Shown: positions 53,417 through 63,131, counted from the stretch's first letter. The stretch is 64,000 bases of DNA from Amycolatopsis benzoatilytica AK 16/65 (GCF_000383915.1 NZ_KB912942.1:6582413-6646412), one strand, 5' to 3'. Translations and numbers: made by a program. Notes: generated by a model from the sequence alone, not told the origin.

Positions 53417-54412
53417 ATGCGGATCGTCACGCTCGAAGAACATTGGACCGACCCGGCAGTCTCCGCCGCTGGCGCGCCGGGCATGGCCGAGCTCGTCCCC
53501 GGCCACGCGGCCGCGTTCGACGCCAGCGCCGGGATGCCCTACACCGAGCGGCTGCACCTCCTGCCGGACATCGGCGCCGCCCGGATCGCGGACATGGACC
53601 GCAATGGCATCACCACCCAGGTGCTGTCCTGCCAGAACATGTTCCTGCCCGGCCGGGTGGCGGCCGAGCTGACCAAGGCGGCCAACGACGCCGCGGCCGA
53701 GGCGGTCAAGGCCTACCCGGGCCGGTTCGCCGCATTCGCCGCCCTGCCCACCGCCGTGCCCGACGCGGCCGCCGACGAGCTGCGCCGATGCGTCCGCGAG
53801 CTGGGCTTCGTCGGCACGATGATCATGGGCCGCACCGACGGCGAGTTCCTGGACCAGCCCCGGTTCGACCCGATCCTGCGTGCGGCGAGCGAGCTGAACG
53901 TGCCGATCTACCTGCACCCGGCCCCGCCGCCGCGGGCGGTCAGCGACGCGAGCTACGCCGGTCAGCTCAGCCCCGTGGTGTCCGCGTCCTTCCGGCTTGC
54001 CGCCTGGGGCTGGCATCAGGAGACCGCGGTGCACTTCCTGCACCTGACCCTCGCCGGCGTGCTCGACCGCTACCCGGATCTGCGGTTCGTCCTCGGCCAT
54101 TGGGGCGAGTTCATCCCGTTCTACCTCGACCGGCTGGACGAGGCCATGCCCCGGCGGTTGACCAAGCTCGACCGCACTTTCCGGGAGTACTTCCAGCGCA
54201 ACGTGTTCATCACGCCCAGCGGCATGTTCAGCCAGGCTCAGCTGCGGTACTGCGTCGACACGGTAGGCGTGGACCGGATCCTGCACGCCGTGGACTTCCC
54301 CATGATCGGCAACGAAGGCGCCGCGGCGTTCCTCGCCGAGTCGGACTTGTCCGACGAAGACAAGGACAAGATCGCGCACGGCAACGCCGACAAGCTGCTC
54401 GGCCTCGGCTGA
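53417..54412 (+). CDS. Amidohydrolase-2 family decarboxylase/hydrolase
   Basis: TIM-barrel metal enzyme of 331 residues, like gamma-resorcylate or dihydroxybenzoate decarboxylases. The N-terminal EEHW (residues 7-10) gives metal ligands, and VPIYLHPAPP, GWHQETAVHFLHL, LRFVLGHWGEFIPFY and ILHAVDFPM follow. The ATG at 53417 is preceded by AGGAAG. With the divergent LysR gene it may handle an aromatic acid, possibly including products of the PKS, though that is speculation. Confidence 0.82.
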   Translation: MRIVTLEEHWTDPAVSAAGAPGMAELVPGHAAAFDASAGMPYTERLHLLPDIGAARIADMDRNGITTQVLSCQNMFLPGRVAAELTKAANDAAAEAVKAYPGRFAAFAALPTAVPDAAADELRRCVRELGFVGTMIMGRTDGEFLDQPRFDPILRAASELNVPIYLHPAPPPRAVSDASYAGQLSPVVSASFRLAAWGWHQETAVHFLHLTLAGVLDRYPDLRFVLGHWGEFIPFYLDRLDEAMPRRLTKLDRTFREYFQRNVFITPSGMFSQAQLRYCVDTVGVDRILHAVDFPMIGNEGAAAFLAESDLSDEDKDKIAHGNADKLLGLG

Positions 54413-54456
54413 ATCGGCTCACGACCCGACGGTGATCGATCGACAGCCGGTCTCGG

Positions 54457-55041
54457 TCAGATCGGCTGGGGCACTTCTTTCAGCCCGGAAAACACGGCGG
54501 CGATCAGGCGTCGCCCCTGAGCAATTCCCTCGTCATTGTTCGCGACTCGCCACAGGAAGCTCATCAACATGATGATGTCGGCAGGGTCGTGCCCAGCGGC
54601 AATGGTGCCCTCGGCGACGCAGGCGTCCACGAGTTTCGCCACTGCGGCCGTGGTCGGCGCCCAAGACGCGCTGATCACCTCTTGGGCGGCGGCGCTGTGC
54701 AACGCGTCACCGAGGCCGTGCTTGATGCGGATGTAGCCCGACAGCGTCTCGAACCACTCGACGAAGGCCGCCTTGGCGGATGCGTGGCGGGCCAGCACCT
54801 CGTCCGCGGTGGTGGTGAGGCGCTCGATGTCGTGCTGGTAGGCCGCCAGGATCAGGTCTTCGCGGGTGGGAAAATGCCGGTACAGCGTCCCGGCGCCGAC
54901 GCCGGCGCGTTTCGCGACCTCGCTCAGCGGTACGAGCGGGTTGTCCGCGAACAGCTCGTGCGCGGCCTCGATGATCGCGACCCGGTTGCGCGCGGCGGCC
55001 TGGCGCTGCGTGCCGTAGGTGCTCGGGGTCCGGTCGGTCAT
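54457..55041 (-). CDS. TetR-family repressor
   Basis: 194 residues from the ATG at 55041. The HTH is PLSEVAKRAGVGAGTLYRHF and the rest is the ligand domain. It is divergent from the aldo/keto reductase gene, whose promoter carries two palindromes that are the likely operator. Confidence 0.9.
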   Translation of the reverse strand: MTDRTPSTYGTQRQAAARNRVAIIEAAHELFADNPLVPLSEVAKRAGVGAGTLYRHFPTREDLILAAYQHDIERLTTTADEVLARHASAKAAFVEWFETLSGYIRIKHGLGDALHSAAAQEVISASWAPTTAAVAKLVDACVAEGTIAAGHDPADIIMLMSFLWRVANNDEGIAQGRRLIAAVFSGLKEVPQPI

Positions 55042-55061
55042 GTCTCGATGATGCCCCATCT

Positions 55062-55117
55062 TTGACATGCGGACAATCCTCCGCTAGTTTCGAAGTCACT
55101 TGCGGAGAATCCTCCGC
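55062..55117 (+). promoter_or_regulatory. Promoter with twin TetR-type operators
   Basis: TTGACA (55062-55067) and TAGTTT (55085-55090) are 17 bases apart, a good sigma-A promoter. The spacer is a 16-mer, GCGGACAATCCTCCGC (55069-55084), matching the perfect palindrome GCGGAGAATCCTCCGC at 55102-55117. Repressor binding would block the promoter. Confidence 0.75.
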
Positions 55118-55141
55118 ATCTTCCGCGGCAGGAGACCTCCC

Positions 55142-56191
55142 ATGCGTTACGTGAAGCTCGGCACCACCGGCCTGGATGTCTCGCCCATCGCGATCGGGGC
55201 GATGACCTACGGCGCACCCGATCGCGGCCACCCCGTCTGGTCGCTCGGCGAGGAGGACGCGCGCCCGCTGATCAAGCACGCCCTCGACGCCGGCATCAAC
55301 TTCTTCGACACCGCGAACATGTACTCCAACGGGTCCAGCGAAGAGATCCTCGGCCGCGCCCTGAAAGACTTCGCCGACCGCGACGACGTGGTGATCGCCA
55401 CCAAGCTGCGCCACCCGATGCGCCCCGGCCCCAACGGAAAAGGGCTGTCCCGCAAGGCGATCATGACCGAGGTCGAGCACAGCCTGCGCCGGCTGGGCAC
55501 CGACTACATCGACCTCTACCAGGTCCACCGCAACGACCACGCCACCCCGCTGGAGGAGACCCTCGAAGCACTCAGCGACCTCGTCAAGGCCGGCAAGGTG
55601 CGCTACCTGGGTGCCTCCTCGATGTTCACCTGGGAGTTCGCCAAGGCCCTGCACCTGCAGAAGCAGCACGGCTGGGCCCGGTTCGTGTCGATGCAGGACC
55701 ACTACAACCTGCTCGCCCGCGAAGAAGAACGCGAAATGATCCCGCTTTGCCTGGACGAGGGCGTCGGCACGATCATCTGGAGCCCGCTGGCCCGCGGCCG
55801 CCTCGCCCGCGCCTGGGACGACGCGAAGTCCACCGCCCGCGCCGAAACCGACGGCGCCTATGCCGACGCGCTCTACTCGCCCGAGCAGGAAGCCTCGAAC
55901 CACGCCATCATCGACGCGGTCGGGAAGGTCGCGGCTGCCCATGGCGTGAGCCGCGCGGCGGTCGCCCTGGCCTGGCTGCACCGTCAACCGGTGGTCACCG
56001 CACCGCTGGTCGGTGCCGGTTCGACCCGGCAGATCGACGACGCGCTCGCCTCGTTGGACGTCGAACTCAGCGACGACGACGTCCGTGCCCTCACCGCCCC
56101 CTACACGCCGCGGTACGACTGGCAGGGCGTCTCGGACGAGGCGACCATGGATGCCATCCGCGCCCGTGTTCCGGGAATGGCGCTGAAGTGA
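55142..56191 (+). CDS. Aldo/keto reductase
   Basis: NADPH-dependent oxidoreductase of 349 residues. Family residues are visible: FFDTANMYSNGSSEEILGRA (Asp and Tyr of the tetrad), VVIATKLRHPM (Lys), IDLYQVHRND (His), and the C-terminal nucleotide loop TAPLVGAGSTRQID. SD AGGAG lies 9 bases upstream of the ATG at 55142. Controlled by the divergent TetR gene. Confidence 0.92.
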   Translation: MRYVKLGTTGLDVSPIAIGAMTYGAPDRGHPVWSLGEEDARPLIKHALDAGINFFDTANMYSNGSSEEILGRALKDFADRDDVVIATKLRHPMRPGPNGKGLSRKAIMTEVEHSLRRLGTDYIDLYQVHRNDHATPLEETLEALSDLVKAGKVRYLGASSMFTWEFAKALHLQKQHGWARFVSMQDHYNLLAREEEREMIPLCLDEGVGTIIWSPLARGRLARAWDDAKSTARAETDGAYADALYSPEQEASNHAIIDAVGKVAAAHGVSRAAVALAWLHRQPVVTAPLVGAGSTRQIDDALASLDVELSDDDVRALTAPYTPRYDWQGVSDEATMDAIRARVPGMALK

Positions 56192-56437
56192 GGCCGATCG
56201 CCCGTTCCGGCGCGGCGGCCCGCATTGCGCGCCCTTCCCAGGAGAAACAGCACGGGCAGACCTAAACACGGCTGCGCCCGAAAAATCCGTTTCGATCCTT
56301 AATGGCACGATTTTGTCGACACAGATCCCTCGCGCGGACCATGCCGCCGCGGCGCATCCGGTGCTAAAACAGGACACCCCCGGTTTCACCGGAGCTTTAC
56401 CCGGTGCCAAGACCCCCGGCGCCGAGAAAGGGTTGCG

Positions 56438-58237
56438 ATGCCTGCGAAGCGGATCTTCACCTCCACGATGGCCACTGGGCTGGCCGCCGTCTGCGTGCTG
56501 GCGTCGGCACCCGCTGCTTCGGCCAGACCGGCCCCGCCCCGGGCTCCGGTCGCGGAGGGTTCCGGTGGCGCGGTCGTTTCGGACACCGTCGAGTCCACGC
56601 AGGCTGGCATCGACGTGCTGCGCCGGGGAGGGACCGCTGCCGATGCGGCAGTCGCGGTGGCCGCGACGCTCGGCGTGACCGACCCGTACGTCGCCGGTCT
56701 CGGCGGCGGCGGGTACTTCGTCTACTACGACGCGCGCACCAAGACCGTCTCGACCATCGACGGGCGCGAGGCGACGCCAGCCGGCGACTCGACGACGATG
56801 TTCATCGACCCGGCCACCGGCAAGCCGTACCCGTTCGAGACCGCGGTCGAGAGCGGGCGGTCCGTCGGCGTGCCGGGAAACCTCGCCACGTGGCAACGAG
56901 CGCTGCAACGGTGGGGCAAGTTCAGCCTCGCGGACAACCTCAAGCCCGCGGAGAAGGTCGCCCAGCACGGGTTCGTCGTGACACCCGAATTCGAGAGCCA
57001 GACGCAGGGCTTGGCCACCAAGCTGGGCCACTTCTCGCCCAGCGCCCAGCTGTTCCTGCCCGGCGGCGCCGCGCCCAAGGCCGGCTCCGTCCTGCGCAAC
57101 CCGGACCTCGCCGCGACTTACCGGCAGATCGAGCGCGAAGGCATCGGTGCGTTCTACGGCGGTTCGATCGGCCGCGACCTCGTACAGACCGCGCAGAAGC
57201 CGCCGGTCGCGCCCGGGGCCGGCATCGCCGCGATGAGCGGTCCGATGGAGGTGTCCGACCTGCGCGCGTACCGGGCGCTCGACGGCAGCCCAACGCACAT
57301 CGACTACCGCGGCTACGACGTCTACGGCATGGCCCCGTCCTCCAGCGGCGGCATCACGGTCGGCGAGTCGCTCAACATCCTCGGCAACTTCAACCTGTCC
57401 AAGATGGACCGGGTCCAGGCGCTGCACCACTATCTGGAAGCGACCCGGCTCGCCTTCGCCGACCGCAACCGGTACATCGGCGACGCGCGCTACGTGAATG
57501 TGCCACAGCAGCAACTGCTTTCGAAGAGTTTCGCGGCGACGCGCGCCTGCCAGATCAACCCCGCGAAAGCCGGGACGAGCCCGGTCGCGCCAGGTGACCC
57601 GTACGCCACCGGCGGCGGCTGCGCCACCGGGACCGCCGCTTCGTCGGACAGCAACGAGCAGCACACCAACCACTTCGTCGTCACCGACAAGTGGGGCAAC
57701 GTCGTGTCCTACACCAACACGATCGAACAGCTCGGCGGCAGCGGGATCACCGTGCCGGGCCACGGTTTCCTGCTCAACAACGAGCTGACCGATTTCAACT
57801 TCGCGCCCACCCAGGGCACCGCGCCCGACCCGAACCTGCCCGCCCCGGGCAAGCGGCCGCGCTCGAGCATGTCGCCGACGATCGTGCTGCACGAAGGCAA
57901 ACCGTTCCTCGCGATCGGTTCGCCGGGCGGTGCCACGATCATCACGACCGTCCTGCAGATCCTGGTCAACCGGCTCGATCTCGGCATGAGCCTGCCGGAC
58001 GCGATCACCGCGCCGCGTGCCTCGCAGCGGAACGCGGCGATGACGGACGCGGAACCCGCTTTCCTCGCGCTGCCGACCACGAAGGGACTGGAAACCTTGG
58101 GGCAGAGCTTCAAGAACGCCGGGTCCATCGGCGTGGCCGCCGGCATCGAATTCCTGCCGCACGGCCAGCTCCTGGCCGCCGGGGAGCCGTCCCGGCGCGG
58201 CGGCACGTCCGCGGCGGTGATCGACCCGCGGCACTGA
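56438..58237 (+). CDS. Exported gamma-glutamyltransferase
   Basis: 599-residue precursor. The signal peptide runs to ASA (residue 29). The autocleaving enzyme's catalytic Thr lies in SNEQHTNHFVVTD near residue 410, with the nucleotide/substrate motifs GLGGGGYFVYYD and GSPGGATIITTVLQ. The family hydrolyses glutathione and transfers gamma-glutamyl groups. A strong terminator follows. Confidence 0.9.
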   Translation: MPAKRIFTSTMATGLAAVCVLASAPAASARPAPPRAPVAEGSGGAVVSDTVESTQAGIDVLRRGGTAADAAVAVAATLGVTDPYVAGLGGGGYFVYYDARTKTVSTIDGREATPAGDSTTMFIDPATGKPYPFETAVESGRSVGVPGNLATWQRALQRWGKFSLADNLKPAEKVAQHGFVVTPEFESQTQGLATKLGHFSPSAQLFLPGGAAPKAGSVLRNPDLAATYRQIEREGIGAFYGGSIGRDLVQTAQKPPVAPGAGIAAMSGPMEVSDLRAYRALDGSPTHIDYRGYDVYGMAPSSSGGITVGESLNILGNFNLSKMDRVQALHHYLEATRLAFADRNRYIGDARYVNVPQQQLLSKSFAATRACQINPAKAGTSPVAPGDPYATGGGCATGTAASSDSNEQHTNHFVVTDKWGNVVSYTNTIEQLGGSGITVPGHGFLLNNELTDFNFAPTQGTAPDPNLPAPGKRPRSSMSPTIVLHEGKPFLAIGSPGGATIITTVLQILVNRLDLGMSLPDAITAPRASQRNAAMTDAEPAFLALPTTKGLETLGQSFKNAGSIGVAAGIEFLPHGQLLAAGEPSRRGGTSAAVIDPRH

Positions 58238-58253
58238 CGTAACCGGGTAAACC

Positions 58254-58287
58254 GACGGCCTGCCGCTGCTCCTGGCGGCAGGCCGTC
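58254..58287 (+). terminator. Hairpin terminator after the gamma-glutamyltransferase gene
   Basis: GACGGCCTGCCGC (58254-58266) pairs with GCGGCAGGCCGTC (58275-58287) around an 8-base loop. There is no U tract, as is common in high-GC actinomycetes. Confidence 0.8.
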
Positions 58288-58462
58288 GTGCTGCCCGGCC
58301 GGGCCGGCGGACGCGAATCCGGCCAACGGCTCCTTCCGGGCAATCCGCGGTATCCCGGGCGGCGCAACGGAATCCGGTTGGTCTCATCGGGTCTTCCGGG
58401 TGGCCGGCCCGGCCCCGACGGGCGATCATGCACCGGAACCGGCCCGCTCCGAAGGGATCCCC

Positions 58463-59602
58463 ATGGCCTCCACCGGCCCGATCGAGCACGTCGTCGTCCT
58501 GGTACAGGAAAACCACACCACCGACAACTACTTCCGGTCGATGGCCGCGTTCGGCGCGAATGTCGCGACCGGCTGGCCCACCACGCCCAATCCGCCGAAA
58601 TCCGATCAGCCGCACGACCGCAAGGCGTACTACAGCTGGCTGACGAAGAAAAGCACCGGCGCGCACGTCCAGTTCGACACCGTCGCCGATCTGCCGTTCT
58701 ACGCCTGGCTCGCCGCGAGCGGCGCCTTCATCGAGAACCACTGCGCGGGCTACGGCACCAACTCTACGCCGAACCACCTGCTCATCGTCGGCGGGCAGAC
58801 GCCGACCCTGCGCAATCCGCCCCGCGGCCAGACCGACCCGGTGTGGGACCTGCCGTCCCTTCCCGGGCTCGCCGCCGACCACAACGTGAGCTGGAAGGCC
58901 TACACCGGCACCAGCGGCTACCCGGTCGAGTTCTACCAGCAGCTCAAGGGTTCGCCGAACATCGTGCGCTCGGCCCAGATCATCGCCGACGCCCAGGCCG
59001 GCACGCTGCCGGCGCTGTCGATGGTCTGGCACGACTCGCCCTATGACGAGCACCCGCCCGCGGACGTGAGCAAGGGCGAAGACGCGGTCTGGCAGGTGGT
59101 CGACGCGATCGTGAAAGCCGGCCGGTGGAACTCGACGGTCTTCCTGCTGACCTGGGACGACTGGGGCGGCTACGACGACCACGTCGCCACCCCGAACGTC
59201 GAAATCACCCCGGACGGCGTCCAGCTCGCCTACGGTCCGCGCGTGCCGCTGCTGATGTTCGGCGGACGGGTCCGGCCTGGCATCGACCACCGCTGGTCGT
59301 GGCATCCGAGCATTCCCAAGACCGTCATCGACCTGCTGGGCCTGCCCAAGCTCGGTGTGCCGCGCGTCGACGGCGACCACGGGCTGGCCGACCTCGTCGA
59401 CGTCACCGCCGGCGCGAAACTGAACCCGCCGCCGCCCGCGCACGGCACCACGGTCACCCAGCCCGCGCCGCCGAAACCCACGCCGACGCCGACCCCGGTG
59501 CCCCCGCCGCCGGTAGCCAAACCCGCGCCGGTCGGCCCGGTTCTGCTGCGCGGTGGGGGCACCCTGCCGCCGCCGAACGACGTACCGCTGACCGTGCACT
59601 GA
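58463..59602 (+). CDS. Phosphoesterase of the phospholipase C/alkaline phosphatase group
   Basis: 379 residues from the ATG at 58463. It shows IEHVVVLVQENHTTDNYFRS (metal ligands Glu-Asn) and VFLLTWDDWGGYDDHV plus VDGDHGLADL. The last 60 residues are a Pro-rich tail with KPTPTPTPVPPPP. No signal peptide is seen from this start, so localisation is unclear. Substrate unknown, probably a phosphodiester. Confidence 0.8.
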   Translation: MASTGPIEHVVVLVQENHTTDNYFRSMAAFGANVATGWPTTPNPPKSDQPHDRKAYYSWLTKKSTGAHVQFDTVADLPFYAWLAASGAFIENHCAGYGTNSTPNHLLIVGGQTPTLRNPPRGQTDPVWDLPSLPGLAADHNVSWKAYTGTSGYPVEFYQQLKGSPNIVRSAQIIADAQAGTLPALSMVWHDSPYDEHPPADVSKGEDAVWQVVDAIVKAGRWNSTVFLLTWDDWGGYDDHVATPNVEITPDGVQLAYGPRVPLLMFGGRVRPGIDHRWSWHPSIPKTVIDLLGLPKLGVPRVDGDHGLADLVDVTAGAKLNPPPPAHGTTVTQPAPPKPTPTPTPVPPPPVAKPAPVGPVLLRGGGTLPPPNDVPLTVH

Positions 59603-59662
59603 GGAAGGGACGCGGCTTCGAGAGCAGTCGCAGCGCGCGTTCTTCGAGTCGACGACTCGGCC

Positions 59663-60529
59663 TCAGGTGCGGCGAGCGGCCCAGACGGAACGCTGGGTGC
59701 GGACCGCGAGGTCGTCGCGGCGCAGGAGGCTGTGCGGGCTGTCGGTGTCGAGCAGCAGGTCGAGCGCGGCGAGGTCTTCCGCATCTAGCTCGGCCGCGAC
59801 CGCGCCGCGAACGCGTTGCAGCGCACCGAGTGCGTACTGGCCGACCGCCGCATTGCCGGTCCCGTCGACGTCCACGTCGACGACGAGCTCGCCCTCGACG
59901 ACGAACCCGGCGGCGGTGAGCATCGGTCCCCAGTCGGCACCGCGGTGGGGGAGGCTCTGGGAGTGCCGGCGGTCGCTCACGGCGTGGACACGGTCCTCCA
60001 GACCCGGCCGGCCGGCGGGCGCAGTCCTGGGCAGGAAGCGCGGCAAGCCCGCCATTTCGACGACGACGAAGAGGCCGTCGGGCGCGAGCAGGTCGTGGAC
60101 GCTGCGCAGGGCGTGGTCGGGATCAGCCAGGTGGTGCATGGAGCCCGAGGCCCACACCAGGTCCGGAGTGCCGAGGTCGGGCCAGGGGGCGTCGTCGAGG
60201 TTCGCGAGCACCGTGCGGACGTGCGCGTCCACGCCGCGGGCGCAGGCGTTCTCGCTGAGCCGCCGCAGATGGCCGGGCGAGGTGTCCACAGCCGTGACGT
60301 GCGCATCGGGGAACTGGTTGAGCAGGGCGAAGGTGCCCGCGCCGGTACCGGCGGCGAGGTCCACGATCTGGCGCGGGCTACCGTTGAGGGGCAGCCACTT
60401 GACGATGTCGTTCGTGTGCTCTGCGAGGACCTCAGCGTCCAGCTCGAGGATCTCCGCCTGCGCGCTGTCCGCGTCGTGGTGCTGGTGGCTGTGACTGTGG
60501 TGGCCCCCGTGGGCGTGCGCGTGCGTCAT
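59663..60529 (-). CDS. SAM-dependent methyltransferase with His-rich N-terminus
   Basis: Class I methyltransferase of 288 residues. The SAM motif is VDLAAGTGAGTF near residue 57, followed by VTAVDTSPGHL. Nine of the first 18 residues are His, a metal-binding style leader unusual for the family. Substrate unknown. It faces the phosphoesterase gene convergently. Confidence 0.82.
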   Translation of the reverse strand: MTHAHAHGGHHSHSHQHHDADSAQAEILELDAEVLAEHTNDIVKWLPLNGSPRQIVDLAAGTGAGTFALLNQFPDAHVTAVDTSPGHLRRLSENACARGVDAHVRTVLANLDDAPWPDLGTPDLVWASGSMHHLADPDHALRSVHDLLAPDGLFVVVEMAGLPRFLPRTAPAGRPGLEDRVHAVSDRRHSQSLPHRGADWGPMLTAAGFVVEGELVVDVDVDGTGNAAVGQYALGALQRVRGAVAAELDAEDLAALDLLLDTDSPHSLLRRDDLAVRTQRSVWAARRT

Positions 60530-60627
60530 GCTGCCACATTAGAAGCGTTATGCCTTTTCCGCGTATAACCTTGCGGTTTACGCAAGGAAATCGGCACGCG
60601 CGATGCCGCGAACGCAAAGCGACGCCG

Positions 60628-61212
60628 TTATGAGCGCGCGGTTTCGGAGTCGTCGTCGTTCTCGCGGTGTCCGCGCCGGGCGTCCCGGTCGTAGATGAAC
60701 ATGACTTCGCACGGACGGCCTGCCGCGCCGATCGCGTGCGGCATCATGGTCGGGAACTCGGCGGCACGGTTCGTGTCGACGCGGAAGCTGCTGTCCCCTA
60801 GCAACAAGGTGGCGGTGCCGGACAGCACGACGAGCCACTCGCGGCCAGGATGGGCGCGCATCCTGGCCGGGGTGCCCGGTGGCGGCTCCGTCAGGCGCCT
60901 GCGCATGACGGTCATCCCGGGGTCGCCCTTCATCGGCCAGCTCAGTCCGTTGACGCCGTGGTTCATCGGACTGATGACAACGTCGTCGACGGCGTTCTCG
61001 ACCAGTTGGTCGAGGGTGGTGTCCAGGGCGCGGGCCAGCGCGACCAGCTGGTCCAGCGCCAGTCGGCGTTGACCGTTCTCGATGCGGCTCAGCGAGGACT
61101 GACCCAGGTGGACTCGCTTGGCCAACTCTTCAAGCGATAAACCCTGTGCGACCCGCAGCGCCCGGATCCTTTTGCGCACGAGGCCGTCGAGTGCGCCTTC
61201 TTCTTGCATCAT
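60628..61212 (-). CDS. XRE-cupin regulator
   Basis: 194 residues: N-terminal HTH (LSLEELAKRVHLGQSSLSRI) and C-terminal cupin (HPGREWLVVLSGTATLLLGD), the latter probably sensing a small molecule. It is divergent from the MFS gene, and a palindrome lies in between. It is likely the efflux repressor. Confidence 0.88.
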   Translation of the reverse strand: MMQEEGALDGLVRKRIRALRVAQGLSLEELAKRVHLGQSSLSRIENGQRRLALDQLVALARALDTTLDQLVENAVDDVVISPMNHGVNGLSWPMKGDPGMTVMRRRLTEPPPGTPARMRAHPGREWLVVLSGTATLLLGDSSFRVDTNRAAEFPTMMPHAIGAAGRPCEVMFIYDRDARRGHRENDDDSETARS

Positions 61213-61249
61213 AAGCAAGAGTGTATGCCACTACCGCAACTCTCGCTTA
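61212..61249. promoter_or_regulatory. Operator palindrome between XRE-cupin and MFS genes
   Basis: TAAGCAAGAGT (61212-61222) and ACTCTCGCTTA (61239-61249) form an inverted repeat with one mismatch, starting at the regulator's start codon. Confidence 0.55.
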
Positions 61250-61427
61250 ACCTGGCGTCAGCCGGGCCGGAACGGCCCGAGCCCGTCGTCGTGGCCGCCG
61301 TGGCCGGCAGCGACGCGGCACCCAACCGCGTCCCGGCCGGCTGACCTCTGCGGCACACCGCCGTCCGCTTCCGGCGTCCGGGCATCACCCGGACCCGTGA
61401 TCCCCCCTGCTCTTTTGAGAGGAACCC

Positions 61428-63038
61428 ATGACCTCCATCGAGTCCGCACCCGACGCCGCCCCCGGCGACGCTCCAGACGCACGCCAGCTGCGCGCCATTC
61501 TCATCTCCGTGTCCATCTCGCTGATGGCCGTCGTCGCCTCGGTGTCGGGCCTCAACGTCGCCCAGACCCACCTGGCTGTCGATTTCGGTGCCTCGCTGAG
61601 CACTGTTCTCTGGATCATCAACATCTACCCGCTGGCCCTGGCCGCGCTGCTGCTGCCGCTCGGCGCGATCGGCGACCGGCTGGGCCGCAAGCTCATGCTC
61701 ACCGCGGGGCTCGTCCTGTTCGGCGTCGCGAACGTGGTGGCGGCACTGGCCCCGACCGCGAGCGTCATGATCGCCGCACGCTTGATCAGCGGCGTCGGCG
61801 CCGCGATGATCATGCCGATCACCCTCGCCGTGATCACCTCCACCTTCCCGGAGGACCAGCGCGGCAGGGCTATCGGTGTGTGGACCGGCGTCGCCGGCGG
61901 CGGCGGCATCCTGGGCATGTTCCTCTCCGCGCTCCTGGTCGATGTCGCGAGCTGGCGCTGGCTGTTCGCACTCCCGACCGTGCTGATCGTCGTGGCGCTG
62001 GCGACCACTGTGAAGTCGGTGCCCAACTCCCGTGAGCGGTCAGCTCACCCCTTCGACACCATCGGCGCGTTGCTCTCCAGCGTCGCGGTCGTCGGCCTCA
62101 TCTTCGTGCTGCAGGAGGCGCCCGAGCGCGGCTGGGCCTCCCCCGCGACGTTGATCAGCCTTGGGGCCGGCATCGTCGCCGGCATCGGCTTCGTGGTCTG
62201 GGAGCTGCGCCGCCGAGACTCCTCCCTGCTGGACGTGCGCCTGTTTCGGGAACGCGGCTTGGCCGGCGGCTCGGTCACGCTGCTCGTGGTCTTCGGCGTC
62301 CAGGCGGGTATCGGCGTGGTGCTGTTCCCGTTCTTCCAGGCCGTGCTCGGGTGGTCGGGGCTGGTGTCGACGGCGGCCATGATGCCGATGGCCATCTCGA
62401 TGATGCTGGCGTCGGGCCTCGCGGCGAAGCTTGCCGAGGCCATCGGCCCCCGCGCGACCATGGCCGCCGGCGTCGCCTTGGCCGGCGTGGGACTGGTGTG
62501 GATGGGACTGTTCGTATCGGTGGCGGGCGGTTATCTGTCGATCCTGCCGGGGCTGGTCGCCATGGGGCTGGGCATGGGCCTGTCGATGACGCCGTCCACC
62601 GAGGCCATCACCGGTTCTTTGCCGCGGGACAAGCAGGGTGTCGCCTCGGCGCTCAACGACATCACCCGCGAGCTCGGCACCGCCCTGGGCGTCGCCTCGC
62701 TGGGCGCGCTCGTGTCCGCCGGCTACCGCAACTCGATCGACGGCCAGCTGTCCGGTGTCCCGCAGGAGGCCGCGAACGTCGCCCGTGAGGGCATCGCCAA
62801 CGCCGCCGCGGTCGCCGGCAGCGCGGGCTCGCACGCTGAGCAGATCGTCCTGGCCGCCCGACAGGCCTTTGTGGACGGATGGCAGCAAGCCATGTGGACC
62901 GGCGTCGCCGTCATGGTGGGGTTGCTCGGCTACGTCGCAGTGCGAGGCCCCAAGAACCAGGCCCGGTCGGCGGCCGGCGGCAGCCCCTCCGGCCCGGTCG
63001 AGGACGCGGAATCCAGCCGGTCGAAGATCCGTTCGTGA
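61428..63038 (+). CDS. DHA2-type MFS drug exporter (14 helices)
   Basis: Proton-driven efflux pump of 536 residues. Motif A is GAIGDRLGRKL, and motif C-like glycine runs are GVAGGGGILGMFLSALL. About 14 hydrophobic helices fit the DHA2 family. SD GAGAGGA is upstream of the ATG. It is regulated by the divergent XRE-cupin gene. Confidence 0.9.
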   Translation: MTSIESAPDAAPGDAPDARQLRAILISVSISLMAVVASVSGLNVAQTHLAVDFGASLSTVLWIINIYPLALAALLLPLGAIGDRLGRKLMLTAGLVLFGVANVVAALAPTASVMIAARLISGVGAAMIMPITLAVITSTFPEDQRGRAIGVWTGVAGGGGILGMFLSALLVDVASWRWLFALPTVLIVVALATTVKSVPNSRERSAHPFDTIGALLSSVAVVGLIFVLQEAPERGWASPATLISLGAGIVAGIGFVVWELRRRDSSLLDVRLFRERGLAGGSVTLLVVFGVQAGIGVVLFPFFQAVLGWSGLVSTAAMMPMAISMMLASGLAAKLAEAIGPRATMAAGVALAGVGLVWMGLFVSVAGGYLSILPGLVAMGLGMGLSMTPSTEAITGSLPRDKQGVASALNDITRELGTALGVASLGALVSAGYRNSIDGQLSGVPQEAANVAREGIANAAAVAGSAGSHAEQIVLAARQAFVDGWQQAMWTGVAVMVGLLGYVAVRGPKNQARSAAGGSPSGPVEDAESSRSKIRS

Positions 63039-63093
63039 GCCGCGTGCAGCTGATGCGGCAGCACCTTCGGCAGCTCAGCAAGCATCTGTGAGG

Positions 63094-63127
63094 CGTTGGG
63101 CGGCAGGGGTTTTCCTGCCGCCCAACG
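63094..63127. terminator. Bidirectional hairpin terminator
   Basis: CGTTGGGCGGCAGG (63094-63107) pairs with CCTGCCGCCCAACG (63114-63127). The loop contains TTTT. It separates the convergent MFS and acidic coiled-coil genes. Confidence 0.85.
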
Positions 63128-63131
63128 AGCC

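Noticed and set aside
54707..59599. A minus-strand open frame of 1630 codons
   Set aside because: It runs antisense through four clearly real genes (TetR end, aldo/keto reductase, gamma-glutamyltransferase, phosphoesterase). Its translation is Arg/Gly/Val-rich with no domain, an artefact of high GC content.
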